A DNA stretch of 64,000 bases from Cognatitamlana sp035818475 (GCF_035818475.1 NZ_JAYMGV010000001.1:2418001-2482000), one strand, 5' to 3'; counted from the stretch's first letter, positions 25,633 through 35,698 are shown. Numbers and translations: made by a program. The notes: generated by a model not told the origin, from the letters alone.

Positions 25633-26907
25633 TCAATTTCTAAAAATAGTCTGTTTTCTGTCTGGTCCTACAGATACAATGGTAATAGGAATTTCCAGTT
25701 CTTTTTCTAAAAATGCGATATAGTCATTAAGCGCCTGTGGCATTTGAGAAGCTTCAGACATCTCTGTTAAGTCTTCATTCCATCCGCTAAAATCAGTGTA
25801 TACCGGTTCTACATTTTCCGGTTCAATATTATACGGTAAATGAGAAATAGTTTCACCATTATATTTATAAGCAGTACATACTTTTAAGGTCTTAAAGCCT
25901 GAAAGTACATCACCTTTCATCATCATTAATTGTGTAACACCATTAACTTGGCAGGCATATTTAAGCGCTACAAGGTCTAACCAACCACAACGTCTTGGAC
26001 GTCCGGTAGTAGCACCAAATTCATGACCAACACGCGCCATGGTTTCTCCGTCTTTATCAAATAGTTCCGTTGGGAAAGGTCCAGATCCTACACGGGTAGT
26101 GTAAGCTTTAAAAATACCAAATACTTCGCCTATATGATTAGGGGCAACACCTAATCCGGTACAAGCTCCTGCGGCAGTGGTGTTACTTGAGGTTACAAAT
26201 GGGTAAGTTCCAAAATCAATATCTAAAAGTGAGCCTTGGGCGCCTTCGGCCAAAATAGTTTGTCCTGACTTTTGTGCTTGATAAATATACTCTTCAGAAT
26301 CTATGAACTTTAAAGACTTTAAAACCTCAATGGCCTTGAAAAACTCAGCTTCCAACTCTTCCAGGTTATATTGAATATCTACATCATAAAATGCAATCAT
26401 GGATTCGTGCTTATCGGCCAAAGCTCTGTAACGTTCTTTCCAATCACTGAGTTCCAGATCACCTACACGAATACCGTTTCTACCGGTTTTATCCATATAT
26501 GTTGGCCCAATACCTTTAAGTGTAGACCCTATTTTGGCTTTGCCTTTTGACGCTTCACTTGCGGCATCCAACAAACGGTGTGTTGGTAATATAATATGTG
26601 CTTTACGAGAAATGAGCAATGATTTTCTAAAATCAACATCCTGTTCTTCTAACTTATCAAGTTCGCCTTTAAAAATCACTGGATCTATAACGACACCGTT
26701 TCCTACCAGGTTTATAGCCTCATCATGAAATATTCCGGATGGAATAGTATGTAATACATGTTTCCTGCCGTTAAAAACCAAAGTGTGCCCTGCATTTGGC
26801 CCGCCTTGAAAACGTGCTATGATGTTGTAGTTTGATGTTAATACGTCAACAATTTTCCCTTTGCCTTCGTCGCCCCATTGTAATCCTAGTAGTAAATCTA
26901 CTGCCAT
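25633..26907 (-). CDS. purA: Adenylosuccinate synthetase
   Basis: It catalyses the GTP-dependent joining of IMP and aspartate, the first committed step to AMP. The 424 residues include the GTP-binding N-terminus GLQWGDEGKGKIVD, the IMP-contacting NAGHT, the GSTLKGIGPTYMDK region, the QGSLLDIDFGTYPFVTSSNT block and the TTGRPRRCGW motif. Full length, intact. It lies 8 nt downstream of fur and is followed by a strong terminator. This fur-purA adjacency and the upstream stringent-response gene are conserved in flavobacteria. Confidence 0.98.
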   Translation of the reverse strand: MAVDLLLGLQWGDEGKGKIVDVLTSNYNIIARFQGGPNAGHTLVFNGRKHVLHTIPSGIFHDEAINLVGNGVVIDPVIFKGELDKLEEQDVDFRKSLLISRKAHIILPTHRLLDAASEASKGKAKIGSTLKGIGPTYMDKTGRNGIRVGDLELSDWKERYRALADKHESMIAFYDVDIQYNLEELEAEFFKAIEVLKSLKFIDSEEYIYQAQKSGQTILAEGAQGSLLDIDFGTYPFVTSSNTTAAGACTGLGVAPNHIGEVFGIFKAYTTRVGSGPFPTELFDKDGETMARVGHEFGATTGRPRRCGWLDLVALKYACQVNGVTQLMMMKGDVLSGFKTLKVCTAYKYNGETISHLPYNIEPENVEPVYTDFSGWNEDLTEMSEASQMPQALNDYIAFLEKELEIPITIVSVGPDRKQTIFRN

Positions 26908-26915
26908 TGTAAAAA

Positions 26916-27374
26916 TTAGTTATTTGTTGTTGATTTTCTATTTCCGTAAAAATAGAGTGAGTGGTTAGTTATTTCAATATCGAAAATTTCTTCGATTGTT
27001 TTTTTTATTGATTGAATTCTAGGGTCACAAAACTCAATAACTTCTCCGGTATCAGTAAGAATAACATGGTCATGCTGCCTGTCAAAATAAGACTTTTCAT
27101 AATGAGCCTGATTTTGTCCAAACTGATGCTTTCTTACTAATCCGCATTCAAGAAGCAGTTCTATAGTATTGTAAAGTGTTGCTCGAGACACCCGATACTT
27201 TTTGTTTTTCATATTAAGATATAAAGACTCTATATCAAAATGTTCATTGCTATTGTAAATTTCTTGAAGAATAGCATAGCGTTCAGGAGTTTTTCGGTGT
27301 CCATTACTTTCTAAAAAGCTTGTAAAAACACTTTTAACTATCTCTTGATTTTTTGTATCTGGCTTTGTACTCAT
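26916..27374 (-). CDS. Fur-family transcriptional regulator
   Basis: A 152-residue metal-sensing repressor. The N-terminal winged helix-turn-helix (about 15-90; RKTPERYAILQEIYN and YRVSRATLYNTIELLLECGLV) is followed by the dimerisation/metal domain with HYEKSYFDRQHDHVILTDTG and FCDP. Only one Cys is seen in the metal domain, so the structural Cys4 zinc site of some Fur proteins is absent. Whether it senses iron, zinc or peroxide cannot be decided. It sits between spoT (27 nt) and purA (8 nt) on the same strand. Confidence 0.94.
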   Translation of the reverse strand: MSTKPDTKNQEIVKSVFTSFLESNGHRKTPERYAILQEIYNSNEHFDIESLYLNMKNKKYRVSRATLYNTIELLLECGLVRKHQFGQNQAHYEKSYFDRQHDHVILTDTGEVIEFCDPRIQSIKKTIEEIFDIEITNHSLYFYGNRKSTTNN

Positions 27375-27400
27375 AATTGCGTGGCAAATTTACACTTTTT

Positions 27401-29620
27401 TTACACTCTACTAACCTTATCTATACCATTAATTTTTTTGAGTTTTTCTAAAAGCTTTTTTATAATGGTATTATTTTTTACAACTATATTAATATTTCCT
27501 GAAAATAATCCATCGTGACTTTCAAAACTAATACTTTTCATATTCACATGCATATTTTCTGAAATGATGCTTGTAACATCATTAACCAGTCCAATGTGAT
27601 CTATACCCGTAACCCTGATTTTTGCCAAAAATTCCTCCTGAGAAGAATCAATCCATTTGGCAGACATAATCCTATACGCGTAGTTAGATTGCAAACTTAA
27701 AGCATTAGGGCAGTTTTTTTTGTGCACTTTAATACCTTCTGAAACTGTCAAGAAGCCAAAAACATTATCTCCTGGAATTGGATTACAGCAATTGGATAAT
27801 TTATAATCCAATTTTTCTTCATCTTTTCCAAAAACCAGTAAGTCATAATTGGTAGTGACTTCATTTTTATCAAGCTGCTCTTTAGGAACATTGGCTTTTC
27901 TGCTGATTTTATTTTTAATAAAACTCATCAGAGCATTGCTTCTGGAGGACGCAAAATTTTTCAGCATGGTGTTGTCAATAGAGCCAATACCAACACGATA
28001 AAATAAGTCTAGGCTGGTTTTTAATTTGAAATAGTTTACCAATTGATTAATACTGCTCTCATTTAAATTGATTTTGAGCTGCTTTAGTTTTCTACGTAAA
28101 ATTTCTTTGCCATCTTCTCCAATCCGTTTTTTATCTTCTTTTAGTGCCGATTTAATTTTACTTCTGGCTCTGGCCGTGGTTGAATAATCTAACCAGTTGG
28201 CATTAGGTTTAGAGGTTTCTGAGGTTAATATTTCTACCTGATCTCCGGTTTCTAAAACATGACTTAAGGGTACTAATTTTCCGTTTACTTTTGCGCCTCT
28301 GGTTTTCATACCAACTTCAGTATGAATACTGAAAGCAAAATCTAAAGAGGTAGCGCCTTTTGGAAGTGATTTTAAATCACCATGTGGTGTAAAAACATAG
28401 ATCTCTTGCGAGTATAGGTTAAGTTTAAATTGTTCTACAAAATCAACCGCGTTAGTCTCAGGGTTTTCAAGAGCTTCCTGTAATCTGTTGATCCAGTTTT
28501 CCAAACTGTCTTCCCGCTCAGCACCTTGTTTGTATTTATAATGTGCTGCATAACCTTTCTCTGCAATTTCATTCATGCGCTCGCTACGTACTTGAACTTC
28601 TACCCACCTGCCTTTTGGGCCCATTACCGTTATATGTAACGCTTCATATCCGGTAGATTTTGGAGAGGTAATCCAATCTCTTAATCGCATGGGGTTAGGT
28701 CTAAAGTGATCAGTAACTACAGAATAAATTTTCCAAGCAATAAACTTTTCATCAACTTCATCACTTTCATAGATAATCCTGATTGCGAATTTGTCGTAAA
28801 CTTCATCAAAAGAAACCCCTTGATTTAGCATTTTTCTCCTGATTGAGAAAATGGATTTAGGACGTCCCTTTACAGTGTAGTTAAAGTTTTCTTTGTCAAG
28901 CGAATTTTTTATGACATTACTAAACTCTTTTATATAAAGATCCTGTTCTTCTTTACTTTCTTTAATCTTGTTTAAAATGTCATTATATACATCGGGCTCC
29001 GTATATTTTAAACTTAGATCTTCAAGTTGAGTCTTAATATTATACAGACCTATACGATGTGCTAAAGGCGCATATATGTATAAGGTTTCAGATGCAATTT
29101 TGTCCTGCTTGTCGGGGCGCATGGCATCCATAGTTTGCATATTATGGAGCCGGTCTGCAATTTTTATAATAATAACACGTACATCATCATTAAGCGTTAG
29201 AAGCATTTTGCGGAAATTTTCTGCTTGTAAAGAGACGTCCATGTCTTTTTCTTTACTTAGAGAAGATATTTTGGTAAGCCCGTCTACAATAGTAGCTATA
29301 GTTTTTCCAAACTTTTTTTCAATATCTTTAATTTCGTAATCAGGACTGTCTTCTACAACATCATGAAGAAGTGCCGCAGCAATTGATGTGGCATCCAAAC
29401 CTATTTCTTGTGCTACAATTTTAGCAACTGCTATAGGGTGAAAAATATAAGCTTCGCCAGATTTTCTGCGCTGATCTTTATGGCCATCTAAAGCGACCTC
29501 AAAAGCACTCCTGATTAATTTCTTATCTTCTTTGGACAGGGTAGTGTAACTAACCTTTAGTAGTTCTTTGTACGCTTTAGCAATGGTTGCATTTTCCTTT
29601 TCTATATCTTCTTCTGTCAT
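27401..29620 (-). CDS. spoT: Bifunctional (p)ppGpp synthetase/hydrolase, RelA/SpoT family
   Basis: A long RSH enzyme of about 739 residues controlling the stringent response. Domains in order: HD hydrolase (HPIAVAKIVAQEIG, LLHDVVEDSPDYE, HD and ED residues intact), synthetase (GRPKSIFSIRRKM, YDKFAIRII, TGYEALHITVMGP), TGS (VFTPHGDLKSLPKGATSLDFAF), a helical/zinc-finger region with NCCNPIPGDNVFGF, and the C-terminal ACT. Both catalytic domains look intact, so it is presumably bifunctional. The frame is open to 29656, but the ATG at 29620 (MTEEDIEKENATI) matches the family start. It heads the spoT-fur-purA unit. Confidence 0.96.
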   Translation of the reverse strand: MTEEDIEKENATIAKAYKELLKVSYTTLSKEDKKLIRSAFEVALDGHKDQRRKSGEAYIFHPIAVAKIVAQEIGLDATSIAAALLHDVVEDSPDYEIKDIEKKFGKTIATIVDGLTKISSLSKEKDMDVSLQAENFRKMLLTLNDDVRVIIIKIADRLHNMQTMDAMRPDKQDKIASETLYIYAPLAHRIGLYNIKTQLEDLSLKYTEPDVYNDILNKIKESKEEQDLYIKEFSNVIKNSLDKENFNYTVKGRPKSIFSIRRKMLNQGVSFDEVYDKFAIRIIYESDEVDEKFIAWKIYSVVTDHFRPNPMRLRDWITSPKSTGYEALHITVMGPKGRWVEVQVRSERMNEIAEKGYAAHYKYKQGAEREDSLENWINRLQEALENPETNAVDFVEQFKLNLYSQEIYVFTPHGDLKSLPKGATSLDFAFSIHTEVGMKTRGAKVNGKLVPLSHVLETGDQVEILTSETSKPNANWLDYSTTARARSKIKSALKEDKKRIGEDGKEILRRKLKQLKINLNESSINQLVNYFKLKTSLDLFYRVGIGSIDNTMLKNFASSRSNALMSFIKNKISRKANVPKEQLDKNEVTTNYDLLVFGKDEEKLDYKLSNCCNPIPGDNVFGFLTVSEGIKVHKKNCPNALSLQSNYAYRIMSAKWIDSSQEEFLAKIRVTGIDHIGLVNDVTSIISENMHVNMKSISFESHDGLFSGNINIVVKNNTIIKKLLEKLKKINGIDKVSRV

Positions 29621-29688
29621 AAGATTAAAAATAAGATAAAGAATATTACCAGCCAACCCTAAGATGGGTTTTTATTGTCATTTTTTGG

Positions 29689-30264
29689 CTAACGGGCGTT
29701 TAAGAAGTTGTATAATTGCTTCATAGCTTTTCCTCTGTGTCCGATACTGTTTTTTAAGCTTAGCTCCATTTCGGCAAATGTCTTATCAAACCCGAGAGGT
29801 TTGAATATAGGATCATATCCAAAACCTTTTTGACCTTGTTTGATCTTTGTTATTTCGCCTTTACAAATACCGGTAAATATTTTAGTCTCTCCATTTAAAT
29901 GCAGAGCAATTACTGTTTTAAATTGAGCATTTCTGTTGTCAAATTGTTGTAACTCAGTCAGGACTTTGTTCATATTATCATCAGCATTTCGCTGCTTACC
30001 AGCATATCTGGCAGAATACACTCCTGGAGCTCCTGAGAGGGCTTCAATTTCTAATCCCGTGTCATCTGCAAAACAATCAAAACCATATTTGGACTTTATG
30101 TATTCTGCTTTTTGAATAGCATTACCTTCTATGGTGTTTTGAGTTTCAGGAATGTCCTCAAAACATTCTATATCTTTTAAACTTAAAAGTTTTATATGGC
30201 TAGGAATTAGGGTTTGAACTTCTTTAAGTTTATTTAAGTTGTTGGTGGCGAAAACGAGTTGCAT
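29689..30264 (-). CDS. rdgB: Non-canonical purine NTP pyrophosphatase (RdgB/HAM1)
   Basis: It removes ITP, dITP and XTP from nucleotide pools. At 191 residues it has the family length, with FATNNLNKLKEVQ at the N-terminus, the FADDTGLEIEALSGAPGVYSAR block (metal and base site), FGYDPIFKP and the terminal SHRGKA-like SIGHRGKAMKQL motif. It is upstream of spoT on the same strand with a 68-nt gap; coupling with spoT is possible but not shown. It is divergent from hpf. Confidence 0.96.
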   Translation of the reverse strand: MQLVFATNNLNKLKEVQTLIPSHIKLLSLKDIECFEDIPETQNTIEGNAIQKAEYIKSKYGFDCFADDTGLEIEALSGAPGVYSARYAGKQRNADDNMNKVLTELQQFDNRNAQFKTVIALHLNGETKIFTGICKGEITKIKQGQKGFGYDPIFKPLGFDKTFAEMELSLKNSIGHRGKAMKQLYNFLNAR

Positions 30265-30437
30265 GCAATCAAAGATTATATATTGAACAAATTTATAACT
30301 ATAATGAATGAAATGAAAACAAGAATAGGACCTAATTTAACTAAAAAATTAAAAGTATTTTATGATTTTTGTTCATTTAAGTTGTTTTAAAAACTTGTAT
30401 CTTTCCAATGTAATAATAATATAAAAAGAGAACGAAT

Positions 30438-30737
30438 ATGACAGTAAACATTCAGTATGTAGGCGTAGATGTAAGTGAAACACTTTCGGCTTTTACTAGG
30501 GATAAGTTAGAAAAGATTTTTAACAGATACGAGTTTTTAATAAGTGCAGCAGTTCATTTTAAAATGGATGAAAAAGATTATAATGAAGGTAAAATATGTA
30601 ATATTGAACTGAGTTTACCGGGGCCTAGAATCTTTGCTACGTCTAATGAGCGTAACTTTGAAGTATCGGTTAGAGAAACAATAAGTGATTTAGAACGTCA
30701 GCTCAAAAAAAGAAAACAAGTTTATAAAACACATTAA
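30438..30737 (+). CDS. hpf: Ribosome hibernation-promoting factor, short HPF/RaiA family
   Basis: A 99-residue protein with the beta-alpha-beta-beta-beta-alpha fold of YfiA/HPF. The TVNIQYVGVDVSETLSAFTR start (given as one 20-residue piece), the FKMDE strand, and the C-terminal helix SDLERQLKKRKQVYKTH with its basic end fit the family. Short HPFs bind the 30S decoding centre and, with a second factor or alone, put ribosomes into hibernation. A TATCTTTC box about 35 nt before the ATG is a near match to the -7 element. Its end overlaps the convergent rlmH end by 4 nt. Confidence 0.93.
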   Translation: MTVNIQYVGVDVSETLSAFTRDKLEKIFNRYEFLISAAVHFKMDEKDYNEGKICNIELSLPGPRIFATSNERNFEVSVRETISDLERQLKKRKQVYKTH

Positions 30738-31207
30738 CGGTGATGGTAAGGTTCATTTTTTAAAATAGTGAATCCTCTGTAAAGTTGCTCAATAAAAAAT
30801 AAGCGAATCATTTGATGGGAAAATGTCATTTTAGATAATGATACTTTCCCATTTGATTTTTTATAAACTTCTTCAGAAAAACCATAAGGCCCACCAATAG
30901 CAAATACCAGTTGTTTAATACCGGAATTCATATGTTTTTGTAAATACGAAGAAAACAAAATGGAATCAAATTGTTTGCCGTTTTCATCAAGTAATATTAA
31001 GGTGTCTGTAGTGTTGAGCCTCCCTAAAATAAGCGCCCCTTCTTTTTGTTTTTGCTGTGTTTCGCTTAAATGTTTAGTGTTCTTTATATCTGGAATTATA
31101 TCTAGATTAAACTTCACATAATGTCCCAGACGTTTGGTGTAATCTTCAATTAATGTGAGAAGGTGCTTGTTGTCAGTTTTGCCAATGGCAATTAATTTAA
31201 TCGTCAT
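30734..31207 (-). CDS. rlmH: 23S rRNA pseudouridine(1915)-N3 methyltransferase RlmH
   Basis: A 157-residue SPOUT methyltransferase that modifies pseudouridine 1915 in helix 69 of 23S rRNA. The knotted SAM-binding loop LVFAIGGPYGFSEEVY and the C-terminal YRGFTILKNEPYHHR (with the conserved YHH-R end) are intact, as is the LDENGK motif. Full length. It overlaps hpf tail to tail by 4 nt, so the two ribosome-related genes share a 3' end. Confidence 0.97.
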   Translation of the reverse strand: MTIKLIAIGKTDNKHLLTLIEDYTKRLGHYVKFNLDIIPDIKNTKHLSETQQKQKEGALILGRLNTTDTLILLDENGKQFDSILFSSYLQKHMNSGIKQLVFAIGGPYGFSEEVYKKSNGKVSLSKMTFSHQMIRLFFIEQLYRGFTILKNEPYHHR

Positions 31208-31334
31208 AAAATCAAAATTATGATTTAGTCTTTACGAATAATGTATTAAAATTATAAAAAAATAGAAAATTCGTAAATGTAAAACTTATTTTAGCAAATC
31301 AATTTATTATTTTTGCTGCAAATTAGAATAAAAT

Positions 31335-32195
31335 ATGATTACACAAGAGCAATTTGACACAGAAGTAAAAAATATAATTGCTAATGCAATACGGGAAGAT
31401 GTCGGGGATGGAGACCATAGTTCATTGGCATGTATCCCTGAAAATGCAAGAGGAAAGGCAAAACTTTTAGTAAAAGATAAAGGAGTTATAGGGGGAGTCA
31501 ATTTTGCAAAAAAAGTATTTGCTTACGTAGATAAAAACCTAAAACTGGATGTGCGTATAGAAGACGGTACAGAGGTAACTTATGGAGATGTTGTCATGTA
31601 TATAGAGGGACCGTCACAATCTATATTAAAAGCAGAAAGAACGGTTTTAAATGCTATGCAGCGTATGAGCGCTATTGCAACTAAAACCAGAACATTTGTT
31701 AATTTAATTGAAGGTACTAAAACCAGGATTTTAGATACGCGTAAAACTACACCCGGTATTAGAGTATTAGAAAAATGGGCAGTTAAAATAGGAGGAGGTG
31801 AAAATCATAGATTTGCACTGTATGATATGATTATGTTAAAGGATAATCATATTGACTTTGCTGGTGGTATTACAAAAGCCATTGAAATGACTAAACAATA
31901 TTTAAGAGAAACCGGAAAAGATCTGCAAATTATGGTTGAAGCCAGAGACCTGATCGAGGTGGAGGAGATTTTAAAAAACGAAGGGATCTATAGAATATTG
32001 CTGGATAATTTTGATTATGAAGATACACGAAAAGCTGTTAAACTGATTGGTGATCAGTGTTTGATTGAATCTTCTGGTAATATCAATGAAACTACTATAC
32101 GCCATTATGCAGAATGTGGTGTTAATTATATTTCTTGCGGTGCGTTAACACATTCGGTGCATAATATGGACTTGAGTTTAAAAGCAATGAAATAA
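31335..32195 (+). CDS. nadC: Nicotinate-nucleotide diphosphorylase (carboxylating)
   Basis: It converts quinolinate and PRPP to nicotinate mononucleotide in de novo NAD synthesis. The 286 residues carry DVGDGDHSSL at the N-terminus, the PRPP/quinolinate site RKTTPGIRVLEKWAVKIGGG, ENHRFALYDMIMLKDNH, and the barrel end VNYISCGALTHS. Full length. A TATTTTTG box at 31308-31315 is a good -7 element, 19 nt before the ATG, with a weak -33 element. It is followed by yihY at 85 nt. Confidence 0.97.
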   Translation: MITQEQFDTEVKNIIANAIREDVGDGDHSSLACIPENARGKAKLLVKDKGVIGGVNFAKKVFAYVDKNLKLDVRIEDGTEVTYGDVVMYIEGPSQSILKAERTVLNAMQRMSAIATKTRTFVNLIEGTKTRILDTRKTTPGIRVLEKWAVKIGGGENHRFALYDMIMLKDNHIDFAGGITKAIEMTKQYLRETGKDLQIMVEARDLIEVEEILKNEGIYRILLDNFDYEDTRKAVKLIGDQCLIESSGNINETTIRHYAECGVNYISCGALTHSVHNMDLSLKAMK

Positions 32196-32280
32196 AATTT
32201 AACTATCCTTTAATAGCGTATAAATACCATAAAGACATTCTAATTTTAATAACTTTGCTCAAACACAAAGCAATTTATTA

Positions 32281-33222
32281 ATGACCAAACCCATTGAAGA
32301 CAAACTAGATAAACTTCCTGTAATCAATGTCTTTGTGCGTTTATTAAAGAAAATTAAGCTTCCGGGTTTAGAAGGGCTATCTTTTTACGACTTGCTGGAG
32401 CTTTATGTCATTGGGGTGGTTAAGGGCGCACTTACAACAAGGGCTAGTGCTATAGCATTTAGTTTTTTTACTGCAATATTTCCGTTTTTGCTGTTCGTTT
32501 TAATCATAATTCCATACATCCCTATAGAAGGGTTTAAGGTTGAATTTTTAGAATTTTTAGAATCGTTTTTACCCCCAAGTACATCAGATTTTTTCTTTGA
32601 AAATATATTTGAAAATATAGACAAATCACAACGAGGTGGGTTACTGTCATCGGTTTTTTTATTATCAATACTTTTAATGGCAAATGGTGTTAATGCTATT
32701 TTTTCAGGGTTTGAGAATTCGTATCATGAGCAATTAACGCGTAGTGTTTATAAACAATATTTTTATGCCTTAAGTATTGCGTTGATTTTAGCTTTTTTAC
32801 TCATTGTTACTATAGCTGTTTTAGGGTATTTTGAAATTTATATTGTACAAGGGGTATTACAGGCTTTAGAAGATCGAGGTTATGACTTTGATTCCAATGG
32901 GGTATTATGGACAAATGTTGTAAAATATGTGTTTTTTGTAATCATGGTCTATCTTGCCACTGCAACATTGTATTATTTTGGCACTAGAGAAGGCAGACAT
33001 TCTAAGTTTTTTTCTGTTGGAGCTCTTTTCACAACATTACTTATCATTTTAACATCATATTTATTTGGTGTGTATATTGAGAATTTTAGCCAGTATAATA
33101 AGTTGTATGGTTCTATAGGCGCTTTGTTAATCCTCTTGTTTTATTTATGGCTAAATGCTAATATTTTACTATTGGGTTATGAGCTTAATGCCTCTTTGAA
33201 TAAACTGAGAAAAGGTCATTAG
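32281..33222 (+). CDS. YihY/BrkB-family inner-membrane protein
   Basis: A 313-residue membrane protein with about six transmembrane segments. Family features include TTRASAIAFSFFTAIFPFLLF (here given only as ASAIAFSFFTAIFPF), LMANGVNAIFSGFENSY, and the end segment GSIGALLILLFYLWLNANILL (cut as ALLILLFYLWLNANILL). The old RNase BN annotation of this family is known to be wrong; the real function is unclear, and no enzyme is assigned. A TAACTTTG -7-like box lies at 32250-32257. It ends 3 nt before priA, so the two are co-transcribed. Confidence 0.92.
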   Translation: MTKPIEDKLDKLPVINVFVRLLKKIKLPGLEGLSFYDLLELYVIGVVKGALTTRASAIAFSFFTAIFPFLLFVLIIIPYIPIEGFKVEFLEFLESFLPPSTSDFFFENIFENIDKSQRGGLLSSVFLLSILLMANGVNAIFSGFENSYHEQLTRSVYKQYFYALSIALILAFLLIVTIAVLGYFEIYIVQGVLQALEDRGYDFDSNGVLWTNVVKYVFFVIMVYLATATLYYFGTREGRHSKFFSVGALFTTLLIILTSYLFGVYIENFSQYNKLYGSIGALLILLFYLWLNANILLLGYELNASLNKLRKGH

Positions 33223-33225
33223 TTT

Positions 33226-35679
33226 ATGCAGTATTTTATTGATGTTATTATTCCCATTCCACTCAAAAAGTTGTTTACTTATAGGGTTGCAACTCCAGAA
33301 GCTGATTTTTTAAAGCCCGGAATGCGGGTTGCGGTGCCTTTTGGAAAATCTAAGATCTATACGGGAATAGTTTGTCGTATTCATAATGAGTCTCCCAAGG
33401 CTTATGAAGCAAAAGATATTCAACAAATTTTAGATAATGAACCTGTAGTTAATAATACACAATTAAGTTTGTGGAAATGGATAGCTAGTTATTATATGTG
33501 TACTATGGGAGATGTGATGCGGGCAGCTTTACCTAGTGCATTTATATTAGAAAGCGAAACGGTTGTTAGTAAAAATAGTGTTAAAAATATTGATGAATCT
33601 ATTTTAAAAGATGATGAGTTTTTAATTTATGAAGCTTTGCATCATCAGTCCTCATTAAAAATTCATGATGTTTCTAACATTCTAAACAAAAAGAATGTAT
33701 TACCAGTAATTAAAAGCCTGATTGAAAAAGAAGCTATTTTTGTTGAAGAGGAAGTTTATGAAAAATACAAGCCAAAATTAGTACGATATGTAAAACTACA
33801 TGCTAATTTTTCTTCTGAAAAGGCACTGCAAACATTGTTGAATGATTTAAGTAGAGCGCCTAAACAACGAGATGTTGTTTTGACTTTGTTTTCAATTTCA
33901 GCAAAAACAAAAAAGCCAGTAAAGGTTTCAGATTTATCTACTGAAAGTGGAGCTTCTAAATCAATTATAAAAGCTTTAATTGATAAAGGTGTTTTGGAAG
34001 CGTATCGTATTCAAACGGATAGGGTTCAATATTCAGAAAATCATACAGAATCCACTAAAAACCTAAATGAGCATCAAAAAACAGCTCTAAATGAAATAAA
34101 AAAATCTTTTGAAACATATGATGTTACGTTGTTACATGGTGTGACTTCTTCTGGTAAAACTGAAGTTTATGTAAAGCTTATAGAAGATGTAATCAATGAA
34201 GGCAAACAAGTACTGTATTTACTTCCTGAAATAGCATTGACAGCTCAATTAATAACTCGTCTTCAAAACTATTTTGGAGAAAAAGTAGCTGTGTTCCATT
34301 CCAAATATTCCGTTCATGAGCGAGTTGAGGTCTGGAATAATGTTCTGCATAATGCGGAGAAATCTCAAATAATCCTTGGGGCACGGTCCTCTATATTTTT
34401 ACCGTTTCAAAGTCTGGGTTTAATCATAGTTGATGAAGAGCATGAACAATCTTTTAAACAATTTGATCCGGCACCACGATACCATGCCCGAGATACTGCT
34501 GTAGTGCTTGCAGGGATGTTTCAGGCAAAAGTTTTGTTGGGTTCAGCAACGCCAAGTTTAGAAAGTTATTTTAATGCAAAGCAGAACAAGTATGGTTTTG
34601 TTGAAATCCTGTATAGGTATAACAATGTTTTGATGCCTGATATTGAATTGATAGACATTAAGGATAAGCTAAAAAAGAAGCGTATGCATGGCCATTTTAG
34701 TGATAGGCTAGTTGAAGAAATGACTGAGACTTTAGGAGATGGCCATCAGGTTATCCTGTTTCAGAATCGCCGTGGTTTTTCACCAATTGTAGAATGTAAA
34801 ACCTGTGGGCATTCGCCACAATGTCCAAATTGTGATGTGAGCTTAACCTATCATCAATATAAAAATCAATTACGGTGTCATTATTGTGGTTATGCTATGG
34901 CCATGTTAAAAGATTGTATGGCATGTGGTGGCCAGGATATAGACAATAAAGGTTTTGGCACAGAGCAGATAGAAGAAGAGGTGAAAATGTTATTTCCGGA
35001 CTATAAAGTGGCTCGTATGGATTTAGACACTACACGTGGTAAATATGGTTATGAAAAGATTATTACGGCAATAGAGCAACAGGAGGTTGATATTTTGGTA
35101 GGTACTCAAATGCTTACTAAAGGATTAGATTTTAGAAATGTGAAGTTAGTAGGCATAATGAACGCCGATAGTATGCTGAATTTCCCTGATTTTAGAGCAC
35201 ATGAACGCAGTTTTCAATTGATGTTGCAAGTATCAGGTAGAGCCGGGCGTACAGACCAACGCGGAAAAGTGTTGATTCAAACGTTTAATCCACATCATAA
35301 TATTTTACAACAGGTATCTACAAATAATTATATGGATATGTTTGATGAACAAATGAACGACCGGTATAATTATAAATACCCACCAATTTACAAGCAGGTT
35401 AAAATCACATTAAAACATAAAGATTATAACAAAACCGAAATGGCATCCATTTGGTATGCTAAATCTTTAAGGCAGGTATTTGGAAATTTTGTCCTTGGTC
35501 CTGAAGCACCCCCAATTGCAAGAATCAGAAATCAGTTTCACAAAAATATTTTAGTAAAGATTCCCAAAAAACAATCTTTGGCAAAAACAAAAGAAGCTAT
35601 TATTAAAATAAACAATAGCTTCATGAGTATAAAAGATTTTCGGTCGGTTAAGGTAATTTTAAATGTCGATAACTTTTAG
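33226..35679 (+). CDS. priA: Primosomal protein N' (replication restart helicase PriA)
   Basis: A 3'-to-5' DNA helicase that reloads the replisome at stalled forks. The 817 residues show the 3'-DNA-binding N-terminus, Walker A GVTSSGKT (residues 305-312), Walker B DEEH (403-406), motif GSATPSLES, a two-zinc Cys cluster (CKTCGHSPQCPNCD and CHYCGY...CMACGG) and helicase motifs V/VI (GTQMLTKGLDF, QVSGRAGR). All key residues are present. It follows yihY by 3 nt and runs to within 20 nt of the convergent LytTR regulator. Confidence 0.97.
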   Translation: MQYFIDVIIPIPLKKLFTYRVATPEADFLKPGMRVAVPFGKSKIYTGIVCRIHNESPKAYEAKDIQQILDNEPVVNNTQLSLWKWIASYYMCTMGDVMRAALPSAFILESETVVSKNSVKNIDESILKDDEFLIYEALHHQSSLKIHDVSNILNKKNVLPVIKSLIEKEAIFVEEEVYEKYKPKLVRYVKLHANFSSEKALQTLLNDLSRAPKQRDVVLTLFSISAKTKKPVKVSDLSTESGASKSIIKALIDKGVLEAYRIQTDRVQYSENHTESTKNLNEHQKTALNEIKKSFETYDVTLLHGVTSSGKTEVYVKLIEDVINEGKQVLYLLPEIALTAQLITRLQNYFGEKVAVFHSKYSVHERVEVWNNVLHNAEKSQIILGARSSIFLPFQSLGLIIVDEEHEQSFKQFDPAPRYHARDTAVVLAGMFQAKVLLGSATPSLESYFNAKQNKYGFVEILYRYNNVLMPDIELIDIKDKLKKKRMHGHFSDRLVEEMTETLGDGHQVILFQNRRGFSPIVECKTCGHSPQCPNCDVSLTYHQYKNQLRCHYCGYAMAMLKDCMACGGQDIDNKGFGTEQIEEEVKMLFPDYKVARMDLDTTRGKYGYEKIITAIEQQEVDILVGTQMLTKGLDFRNVKLVGIMNADSMLNFPDFRAHERSFQLMLQVSGRAGRTDQRGKVLIQTFNPHHNILQQVSTNNYMDMFDEQMNDRYNYKYPPIYKQVKITLKHKDYNKTEMASIWYAKSLRQVFGNFVLGPEAPPIARIRNQFHKNILVKIPKKQSLAKTKEAIIKINNSFMSIKDFRSVKVILNVDNF

Positions 35680-35698
35680 TTTTAGTGAATTTTAAACT

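Noticed and set aside
29640..29690. Small AACCC/GGGTT hairpin between rdgB and spoT
   Set aside because: Only five paired bases with a 6-nt loop and no T-run in the direction of rdgB transcription; too weak to call a terminator.
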